A stretch of DNA of 44,227 bases from JAAEQG01 sp023133475. Its GTDB lineage: Bacteria > Planctomycetota > Phycisphaerae > UBA1845. Below, one piece after another: positions 39,201 to 44,227 of the stretch. Numbering within the stretch: position 1 is the first letter of the stretch; each line of letters opens with the position of its first letter. The DNA lies in the NCBI GenBank assembly GCA_030631415.1, contig DAOVLE010000010.1, forward strand, positions 1-44,227, written 5' to 3'. Below the pieces are notes generated by a model. It was given only the letters and a program-made list of their open reading frames with translations, made no database searches and was not told the DNA's origin. Position numbers and translations under genes: made by a program.

Positions 39201-42200
39201 GTACTCGCCCTCTTCGAGTAGGCACGGGAACCGGATTTCGTAATCCAGCGGGCCGCCGACACCAGCCACCGCGCTAATCGCAATCGTTCCACTCGGGCCG
39301 ATCAGGTCCACATCTTCAGGCCCGAAACCGCTGACCCCCTCGCTGAACGACACCTCGATGGCACACACCGAATCGTTCACCACGCCGCTGGGGGTGTGCC
39401 CCGTGATCTCCGGGCCGGTCAGGTCCACGGTAAAGGTGCGCACCACGGGCGTCGGGTCCACATTCTCTTCCAGGTCGCGAGCCGCCACCTTGAACGTCAC
39501 CGCCCCGTCGCTCAGATCGACGAACGTAAAGGACGTGGCATCACTGAAGGGCCCGGCGTCGGGATCGCAAGCCGCCCCCACGCAGTAGGCATAGAGCAAC
39601 TGTTCGACTGGGGTGGCGTTGTCCGACCCGCTCCACTCGAAGGTCACCTCGGAGGCACTGATGGTGGCCCCATCCGACGGGCCGGCAGTCATGAACGTTT
39701 CGGGGGACTCGGTATCCCGGACCGCGATGTACCGGCAGACAGCGGCGTTGTTGCCCTCGCCGCCAGCCGGTTCAACCACGGAGTTATTGGCATCGACCAC
39801 CACAACGATCCAGTAGTCGCCGGCCAGATGCCCGGGTATCGTCACCGATTCGATCCGGCTGTACGCATCATCAGCCGATAGAGGCCCGGTTTGCGAAAAG
39901 CTGCCGAGGTGCAGATCGCCGCCCACTGCGTCGTCATAGGACAGGTAAACCTTGTCCACCCACGAGCCAGATGCCGCCGACGTGCCCGAGTTGGCGACCG
40001 TCCAACTCACCTCGATGGCCTCGCCGGCGTCCGCGGAATCGGGGCTGTCACAGACGGTCAGCTCAAGGTCTGCCAGTGCGATGGTGAAACCACCCGTGTA
40101 GCTTTCAGCCAACGGGTTGCCGGCCAGATCGGTCATGCTGGTCCCCACGGTGAATTCATACGCCCCAAGTTCCGACTGGCAGGCAAACCGGAACTGGTAT
40201 GTCTCCGGACTGCCCGTGTTCACCACTTGCGTCACAGTGATGGCACCACTCGGGCCGGTCAGGCTTACGTCACCAGGTCCGAAACCGAGGACCGCTTCGC
40301 TGAAAGTCACCGTCACGGCGCACACCGCATTGTTGACCACCCCATCGGGCGAATGGCCCAGGATTGTCAAAGCGGTCAGGTCCACGCTGAAGGTCCGCTG
40401 GGCCGGTGTCAAATCGACGTTGCCCTCCTGGTCCCGCGCAGCCACCTTGAACACATACGGGCTGTCCAACTCGGTCAGACCGCTATAGGAGGCTGAAGTC
40501 TCCGCACCAAAGGGACCGCCGCTGGGATCACAACCCGTCACCATCGGCGCCAGGCAAGACGCAAAGAGCAAATCCTCCGTGGCTGTCGCGTTATCCTGCC
40601 CGGTCCACTCGAAGGTGACGCCCCCGGTGTTAATCGCCGTTCCATTCGTGGGACCGGAGGTAATGGTTGTCTCGGGCCCAAGGCCATCGCCGATGCTGAG
40701 CATGTCGCCGACAGCCGAGTTGTTGCCCGGCGTTCCCGTCTCGACCACCGCATCTGCAACGTCGGTGACCACTACAATCCAGTGCTCTCCGAACAGAGCA
40801 CCGGGGATGGTTACAGACTCGCTCCGTTGGTAGGCCCCCCCCGAAGCCAACGGGCCTGACTGCACGAAACTGCCGATTTCGAGGTCACCGCCGACAACGT
40901 CGTCCTCCGAGAGGTAAATCTTGTCCACCCACCAACCCACTGCCTCCGACGTGCCCTGGTTGGTGACCGTCCAAGTGACATCAAGCGACTCCCCAGCCAC
41001 AAGTTCCAACAGGGCAGGCGCCACCTGCGTAACTGCCAGGTCCGGCAGGGCGATAGTGAAGCCGCCCGTGTAGGCAGCAGCCATCGAGTTGCCGGCCAGG
41101 TCGGCGATCCCGGGCCCGACCGTGAAACTGTAGGCGCCGAGCTCGGACTGGCACGCGAAGCGGAACACGAAAACCGCCGGATCGTCCGTCTCCTCCACGC
41201 CGGTAATGGTGATAAGCCCACTCGAACCGATCAGTTCGACATCCCCGGTGTCGAAATCGACAACAGTCTCATTGAAGGTTACTTCAACGGCGCACACCAT
41301 CTCGTTGATCACGCCCTCCGGCGTGTGTCCCGTGACAGACGGGCCGGTAAGGTCCACCGAGAAGGTCCGCTCAGCCGGCGACAGTTCGACATTGCCGGCC
41401 AAGTCGCGGGCAGCCACCTTGAACACATACGGGCTATCCGCCTCGGTCAGATCGTCATACAAAGCCGAAGTCTCCACCCCGAACGGGCCGGAAGTGGGAT
41501 CGCACCCAATCGCAACCGATGCCAGACAATACGAGAACAACAGTTCTTCCGCCGGCGTGACGTTGTCCTCACCGGACCACTCGAACGTCACCGAGGTGGC
41601 GTCGATCGTAGCCCCCTCGGAGGGCCCGGAGGTGATCGTCGTATTCGGTTCCAGCGTATCGGTAATGGTGAGCATCCCGCTCACCGCCGCGTTGTTGGCC
41701 GGCGCTGCCGCCTCAGCCACCACATCGCCGGCGTCGGTCACCACCACGATCCAGTAGTTGCCGGATGAGTCGTCGGGGATCACCACGGCTTGCGCCCGTT
41801 CGTAGGAATCGCCGGGCGCCAACGGGCCGGACTGCAAGAAACTACCCAACTCAATATCGTCGCCGACCGTGTCATCGTCGGAGAGATATACCCTGTCCAC
41901 CCATGAGCCGGTCGCATCAGAAGTGCCAAGGTTGGCCACTAACCAGGCAATGTCGATAGACTCCCCGGTCCCAGCTTCCGATGGGCCGGTCACCTGGGTA
42001 ACCGTCAGGTCCGGAAGCGCGATCGTAAAGCTGCCCGCATAGGCAGCCGCCATCGGATTGCCGGCAAGGTCTTCGAAGCACGGCTCGACGGCCAGATCGT
42101 ATTGGCCGTTGGTGTTCTGGAGGGCAAAGCTAAGCCGCCAGACGTTGTCGCTCATTTCCACCAGGGCATCTGCGGGTATCTCACCATTCGGGCCTGTAAG

Positions 42201-44227
42201 CGTGATGTCCCCGTTGGAGCACGCATCCGCCGTCACTTTTTGGCTGAAGGTTATGTCGATGTGATCAACCGGATCATTGACTTCCCCGGACGGAGTTTGG
42301 TCGGTGATTTCCGGCGGAGTCATGTCAATGACAAAGCCGGCATCATAAACGTCATCAGGATATTCACTACCTATACCATCGAGGTCCTGATCCATCTCAT
42401 CGTCCGCGGGCCCCTCGATATGAGGCCCGACATAGACATGATATTCGCCCTCCGCCGTCTGGGCTTCAAAGGTGATACGCCAGACATTGCCACCCAGGTG
42501 AACCGGCGACCCCGTGATGGGAACCTGCACATCACCAGGATCAACCAACACGACATCATCAGAAGTGAACGTGCCCTCATCAATCACCACGTTGAACGTC
42601 AGGTCCACATGGTCGACCGGTTGGTTCACAACCCCATCGGGGATATGGCTCAAAACCCGCGGCGCATCCACCAGCACGAGATAAATCGTGCCGTCTTCCC
42701 CGTACTCGTAGCCGTAACCGCCATCGACATGAATATTCTCCACGGCAAAGCCCGATATGCCCTCGTAATAGATGGCGATTCGCCCACCGCCGCCGCCACC
42801 ACCCTTGACAGACCCCATGCCTCCATTGGCTGAGATGCCCCCACTGCCGGTCAGCATCCCCGCCGTCAGATAGATGCTCCCACCGGAACCACCACCGCCA
42901 CCTCCGTGGGGATCGTATGCATTCCCGTTGCTCCCATTTGCCGTCAAAGTCCCGTCCAGCGTCAACGTTCCGCCAACGGTGAGGCGAACGGCACCTCCTC
43001 CAGTTCCGCCGTTCCTACCGTAGGCGGTGTCCCAGCCACCGCCGCTACCAGGTTCCATCGGTTCCGTGACCGAGCCGTACACGCCGCCGCCACCGGCACC
43101 ATACCCATTGCCGCCATCACCGCCGTAAGCACCGCCGCCGCCACCGTAATTGCCCGAACCACCCACACCAGGGCCATTCTGCGACCCGTAGCCCTTGCTG
43201 GTCGCGGAGATCAATCCGCCAACGTCAAGATCACCCGAAATCGTCAGCTCAAACCCCATTTCGCCGGATAGAGGCCACAACGCACCACCGGACGCCACCT
43301 CCACGTTGCCGTCAATCGTTGCAGTCTGCAGATAGAGAATTCCCCCGTTTGCCACTTCCACTTCGCCAACGATCGTCGTTATGCGAAGATAGACGCGACC
43401 ACCATCCGCAACACTCAACTGCGGAATGGTCAACTGAGAATCTGTCACATCCCATTTGCTATAGTGCGTCACCGTTACACTGTCGAACGTGTACACACCG
43501 CTTAGGGGTGTTGCCGACCCACTGTTTCCACAGTTGTCGATGAGCAAGTCACCCGAGCTCTGAGCCGACCCCTTGGTATAGATCGTACCTGCTCCACCGG
43601 CACAAGACCCGGAGGAACCACCACATGCGGACATCGTTCCCGTGAAGGTATTCGTGTCGTAATAGATGGCGATTCGTCCACCGCCGCCACCACCGCCCCT
43701 GACAGACCCCATGCCTCCATTGGCTGAGATGCCCCCACTGCCGGTCAGCATTCCCGCCGTCAGATAGATGCTCCCACCGGAACCCCCACCACCGCCTCCG
43801 TGGGGATAGTATACACTCCCGTCGCTCCCATCCGCCGTCAAAGTCCCGTCCAGTGTCAACGTTCCGTCAACGGTGAGGCGAACGGCACCTCCTCCCGCTC
43901 CGCCGTCCTTACTGTAGACGTTGTCTCGGCCACCGCCGCTACCAGGTTCCATCGGTTCCGTGACCGAGCCGTACACGCTGCCGCCACCACCACCATACCC
44001 ATTGCCGCCATCACCACCGTAAGCACCACCGCCGCCACCATGGCCCGAACCACCCGCACCAGGGCCATTCTGTGACCCGTGGCCTTTGCCGGTCGCGGAG
44101 ATCAATCCGTCAACGTCAACGCCAAGATCCCCCGAAATCGTCAGCTCGAACCCCATTTCGCCGGATAGAGGCCACAACGCACCACCGGACGCCACCTCCA
44201 CGTTGCCGTCAATCGTTGCAGTCTGCA
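30216..44227 (-). CDS. Giant secreted CARDB/Ig/dockerin surface protein, 5' end outside window
   Basis: The frame is open from the window edge to TAG at 30218-30216, giving at least 4670 residues. In coding order it has: glycine-rich units (about 44227-42700) with GGGGGGRIAIYY and TLTLDGTLTA strands; two Big_5-like Ig domains; three super-modules each of CARDB, an Ig domain with VTFEW and a Big_5-like domain with GHTPEGVINE-type starts; then nine more CARDB domains (12 in all, about 42025-35860). Next are Ig-like and carboxypeptidase-regulatory-like parts, a Cys/Gly-rich stretch (about 34200-34080), DCNSNGIADVCDI calcium repeats (about 31860-31740), a cohesin-like domain, a PKD-like domain and dockerin/EF-hand motifs (DATGDGYHDADD, DLDGNGVVDVRD). 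CARDB domains are adhesion folds. I infer a cell-surface adhesin or polysaccharide-binding scaffold. The start is not visible. Confidence 0.88.
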   Translation of the reverse strand, partial: QTATIDGNVEVASGGALWPLSGEMGFELTISGDLGVDVDGLISATGKGHGSQNGPGAGGSGHGGGGGAYGGDGGNGYGGGGGSVYGSVTEPMEPGSGGGRDNVYSKDGGAGGGAVRLTVDGTLTLDGTLTADGSDGSVYYPHGGGGGGSGGSIYLTAGMLTGSGGISANGGMGSVRGGGGGGGRIAIYYDTNTFTGTMSACGGSSGSCAGGAGTIYTKGSAQSSGDLLIDNCGNSGSATPLSGVYTFDSVTVTHYSKWDVTDSQLTIPQLSVADGGRVYLRITTIVGEVEVANGGILYLQTATIDGNVEVASGGALWPLSGEMGFELTISGDLDVGGLISATSKGYGSQNGPGVGGSGNYGGGGGAYGGDGGNGYGAGGGGVYGSVTEPMEPGSGGGWDTAYGRNGGTGGGAVRLTVGGTLTLDGTLTANGSNGNAYDPHGGGGGGSGGSIYLTAGMLTGSGGISANGGMGSVKGGGGGGGRIAIYYEGISGFAVENIHVDGGYGYEYGEDGTIYLVLVDAPRVLSHIPDGVVNQPVDHVDLTFNVVIDEGTFTSDDVVLVDPGDVQVPITGSPVHLGGNVWRITFEAQTAEGEYHVYVGPHIEGPADDEMDQDLDGIGSEYPDDVYDAGFVIDMTPPEITDQTPSGEVNDPVDHIDITFSQKVTADACSNGDITLTGPNGEIPADALVEMSDNVWRLSFALQNTNGQYDLAVEPCFEDLAGNPMAAAYAGSFTIALPDLTVTQVTGPSEAGTGESIDIAWLVANLGTSDATGSWVDRVYLSDDDTVGDDIELGSFLQSGPLAPGDSYERAQAVVIPDDSSGNYWIVVVTDAGDVVAEAAAPANNAAVSGMLTITDTLEPNTTITSGPSEGATIDATSVTFEWSGEDNVTPAEELLFSYCLASVAIGCDPTSGPFGVETSALYDDLTEADSPYVFKVAARDLAGNVELSPAERTFSVDLTGPSVTGHTPEGVINEMVCAVEVTFNETVVDFDTGDVELIGSSGLITITGVEETDDPAVFVFRFACQSELGAYSFTVGPGIADLAGNSMAAAYTGGFTIALPDLAVTQVAPALLELVAGESLDVTWTVTNQGTSEAVGWWVDKIYLSEDDVVGGDLEIGSFVQSGPLASGGAYQRSESVTIPGALFGEHWIVVVTDVADAVVETGTPGNNSAVGDMLSIGDGLGPETTITSGPTNGTAINTGGVTFEWTGQDNATATEDLLFASCLAPMVTGCDPSGGPFGAETSASYSGLTELDSPYVFKVAARDQEGNVDLTPAQRTFSVDLTALTILGHSPDGVVNNAVCAVTVTFSEAVLGFGPGDVSLTGPSGAITVTQVVNTGSPETYQFRFACQSELGAYEFTVGTSMTDLAGNPLAESYTGGFTIALADLELTVCDSPDSADAGEAIEVSWTVANSGTSAASGSWVDKVYLSYDDAVGGDLHLGSFSQTGPLSADDAYSRIESVTIPGHLAGDYWIVVVVDANNSVVEPAGGEGNNAAVCRYIAVRDTESPETFMTAGPSDGATISASEVTFEWSGSDNATPVEQLLYAYCVGAACDPDAGPFSDATSFTFVDLSDGAVTFKVAARDLEENVDPTPVVRTFTVDLTGPEITGHTPSGVVNDSVCAIEVSFSEGVSGFGPEDVDLIGPSGTIAISAVAGVGGPLDYEIRFPCLLEEGEYSFTVGPNITDAGGNPMAEPYSGGFTIMLPDLMVSTIGVPDATLTEVEIEIAWTVTNAGSGTAAGNWQDCIYLSDDDQIGGDMLLECLEHPVDLAAGGSYQRTAMVMIPRVAEGDYWIIVVADTAGELTESVEGLVQNSLVSDEPIAITPAPHPDLQVTSFTPPPNAPTGSLVEVAWTVTNLGTAPAVGPWNEALFGSSDDTIGGDELGSVYRYGGVLNPGESVVRIETYQVPNMAPGGYWVVVCVDSADEIVELEEGNNCAIEDVCVGCLEPDLLITDIVGPPTAEAGASVGVEWAVLNNGNGAANGIWKDRVYLSSDAAVGDDLFLGEFEQMGPVAAGASYTGSGSVTLPFDLEGPYYFVVVTDATNAISEPGGETNNTLIDTTEMTVTQPDLPDLTVTQINVPAGGVLEDTVTVSWTVLNAGELSAEGVWVDRVYLSQDDAFSPDDIAMTPFAPISPVPAGGTYAGSADFALPGEPGSYWVIVWTDANDNVEEGTDEANNVVVSSTPINVVLPPRPDLRVFSVTASGTGVAGEPIMLNWMVHNDGDATAFGTWTDRVYLSTDGELGDDIFLGDFQQSGPVSPAGHYSRQEEVTVSLALEGDYYFIVVTDWYDDVDEGADAQSNVGTTAFATTIAQPDLPDLVPLSIDAPATGDTNEIVNVTWEVINNGELAADGAWKDRVFLSTDDVWNVGDNHMGVVDIEETVAVGASYIGGGEFRLPPQTGTYWFVVIANADHDLEEGADHGNNLLVAAVPITVGYPPRPDLEVTNIEVPGTEVPGTVIEITWTVSNSSAEAAAVGPWHEQIFVSPNWQIGNDTLVANVQVGETLAAGESIVRRREIGVPNMPGGYYVVVCVDVGSAVPETNESNNCSITPTAAQVIVADLAISDVTVPPTAEADSVAEVGWTVTNIGGAAARPPWVDAVYLSVGDEDVLLGTATRVTTLSPLGQYTASANVTIPGRLTGDYTFFVVADASGAVYESDEETNNIAYADTPTTIIQPDRPNLVVTNIVDPPDGLISQLQEISWTVRNVGGASAEGFWSDRIIAVSEDDGSEVALGQFFWSTPVAAGGSYVQTEEVAYPSQEGEYRLKVVTDYTDTVNEGVSGGEDDNAVTDDTTFTTSTYGVTVKTDLGGAVAGTAVPLHGQANLSGNGSPAPYAPVSVGVNVRGSLRTVSATTDANGDYDAVFNPLPTEAGRYRLMAGAPGDLDDAQQDVFVLWGMKAQPQDKQVEVYPGTPVSGQISLVNLGDVTLTGLEVVADGTPAWLNVQTALGGTTLLPLNSVVVYYTLSASGDQFGYTPITLNLTSAEGATADGNLHVIVRSPEIVLSVSPGSLAATMVRGGQTLVELEVTNIGATTATGLRVHMPETTWLNLGSPNLPDLGAGESATVLFNLLPDEEMALGPYSGSVVVGDEGLTYGVSVPFTFNLESDRRTDILVRVENEYTYWSTGAYSPDGPLVAGAVVQLLDAETKEVVAEGTATRAEAIEFHSVQEGFYDLRVVAPNHGPLQKLVSVEADGENEFSAFIPREPVRYTWTVEETEFEDITIMTLEALFETNVPIPVITVEPPVVDLGLLTEDVTQIDFTIKNHGLITADNVNFSFDSHPNWSFTPLVDEVGDLEAMGERVVPVMVERLGKRSAICNVGGHVGWALECEGTNYYATPIVIVNASYDCGGGGGGNSYTGGGGGSGGGPGGPFVSSPSMSPSENCECDPFTIEIDLSGLLKPAEMAIEGYILAQTSGWLSADASITAKGHLKLCCPEGDSCCTIPFPNGMELGAEVNASLALSPTKTNFSFNYEKDFTLLDVDLPEGITSNGQGDVTVSASLDFMAGLDVSLTPSISASVTKPCDGDICVKASASAAADASVGVSATAEAQVKYMGQSVGVASVRGVALLKAYADATYSYDSCGDGFSMTNCFQGVYAEVELGATLFPGTSVENTLTVVPCYRKFLISGVGDCPPLSECDGDRGETLPSVELDLDLERFLSREAVRAEIFRQVPKRVHRYHMREAGYGGRGGDDEGICAKVRIQLEQEAMITRTGFTARFQIENPDDYLEVEDLFVSFSIYDADGELANDLFAVSLPTLVGLTGVDGTGVVGINSVGEVSWLIVARSEAAPTEDTTYHVSGVFSYTRGPHGATIPLEPVPIVVKPDASLIVKYFWQRDVFSDDPFTAEIEPAEPFSLGMSMTNQGYGYARNVRVASGQPQIIENERGLLIAFELIGTQVGTEEFTPSLNVNLGDIAPSQTAVARWLMTSSLQGQFTEYSAEYEHVNPLGDPTLSVIDSVDIFELIHVVRGEHPTDDLLMDFMTNEIAYPDDPYEAPNDWNRKDLPDTVHLSNGQTETVTPVLDADVTPLTSSGQQGVYQAHVNVITPDGWVYLKMPDPSQGEYRLSRVERSDGSELVLEYNTWQTDRTFREGDEQPLRQYRVHLFDRGGSRGGYTLFFASRDGECEPGPGKPDCNSNGIADVCDIAAGTSPDCNSNAVPDECETVTNAELSLNVAAGSECVTTTGLVTVTLDVANLPVAINGVQALIHYDTTHLALTGITPATGWSLISPPNPNDPDPDGDGDVTCALYVPGGSVSTNGTVATLVFEPAAEGTTNVTFQADNDPFFTKLTVAADSSTILPDKQESGTISIDNTVAVADSNSPVCEGGTIELHGGPSDGPDEPYTYSWIGPDDFASSDQNPTISDATLDMDGTYTLTVSNASGCQFTAQTDVEVQLCLTVNVEVEGLIGNGGVYGPPSAGAELVRDVTFVLTDCDDAADTQVIPVTFTADTDNNKGVGSVTFTGLDAGLDWLSVQEGHTLRKLVEVDFVTTLADSVTVFLSSGDFHTAIVGQDNLVDITDFSILASSWETIIDADESVGGDATGDGYHDADDFALIQPNFFQTGEGIDGCSRVGRVPPATVAPASPPVADIVSRTPRASIELSELRLTVAYAERADLDGNGVVDVRDIRAFAERHDLPLSPEFEARLTELEASLPELETMLAPETEADPGLAR
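30501..30521. repeat. Family A palindrome translated in frame within the giant gene
   Basis: GGCGGGTGGAACCCGCCCTAC lies wholly inside the coding sequence, between the dockerin-like segment and the last EF-hand segment. It is read as part of SRVGRVPPATVA. Its 21 bases keep the frame. Confidence 0.85.
42767..44227. repeat. Glycine-rich coding repeat with 897-bp period
   Basis: Bases 42767-43330 recur at 43664-44227 with few differences, an offset of 897 bases (299 codons). Each copy encodes WPLSGEMGFELTISGDL, a poly-glycine segment, YGSVTEPMEPGSGGG, TLTLDGTLTA and GGGGGGRIAIYY. The last ten bases of the window (GCAGTCTGCA) still match 43321-43330, so the array runs past the edge. Confidence 0.9.

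Noticed and set aside
30552..42833. Several long plus-strand frames opposite the giant gene (up to about 530 codons)
   Set aside because: They are antisense shadows of the high-GC repeated CARDB coding sequence; their repeats only mirror the repeats of the real gene.

Overview
The window looks like chromosome from an uncultured planctomycete, probably of the Phycisphaerae or a related class. I infer this from the combination of PEP-CTERM and other C-terminally sorted surface proteins, dockerin-like and Asp-Cys-Asn-x-Asn-Gly calcium repeats in a giant CARDB protein, an ECF-type sigma factor, an ispE-spoVG pair, Gram-negative envelope genes (lnt, kdsB) and a very heavy load of short palindromic repeats in the intergenic spaces. 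No rRNA, tRNA or CRISPR array was seen.

Layout: 0.5-5.4 kb holds a plus-strand run with a canonical PilT-like ATPase, a membrane-tethered PilB/GspE-like protein whose P-loop lysine is gone, and a CvpA-like membrane protein. 5.5-19.7 kb is almost all minus strand: a HEAT-repeat lipoprotein translationally coupled to apolipoprotein N-acyltransferase, a PEP-CTERM protein with a glycine-riboswitch-like motif on the opposite strand of its leader, a CHASE2 adenylate/guanylate cyclase coupled to an LPP20-like secreted protein, NAD malic enzyme, a membrane zinc-ribbon protein, a GT-C type glycosyltransferase and an OPT-family transporter. 19.8-24.1 kb holds a sigma factor, a lipoprotein cytochrome c, a SpoVG with a zinc-ribbon insertion, IspE and KdsB. 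24.2-25.2 kb is a dead group II intron-type reverse transcriptase among repeats. Next come pyruvate:ferredoxin oxidoreductase and a small surface protein. From 30.2 kb to the window edge runs one open reading frame of more than 14 kb, encoding a secreted giant protein of at least 4670 residues (glycine-rich repeats, Ig-like domains, 12 CARDB domains, a cohesin-like domain and dockerin-like EF hands).

The most unusual layer is the repeats. At least seven families of palindromic elements occur, often nested in one another. One 216-bp element has exact 10-bp terminal inverted repeats and a perfect 9-bp target-site duplication, so it is a mobile MITE-like element. Another palindrome lies inside the LPP20-like coding sequence, and a related copy ends the reverse transcriptase. 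The most abundant family (GTAGGG...) sits against the 3' ends of many genes, supplies the stop codon of two of them, and is translated in frame in at least two others. The window end lies inside an 897-bp-period repeat.
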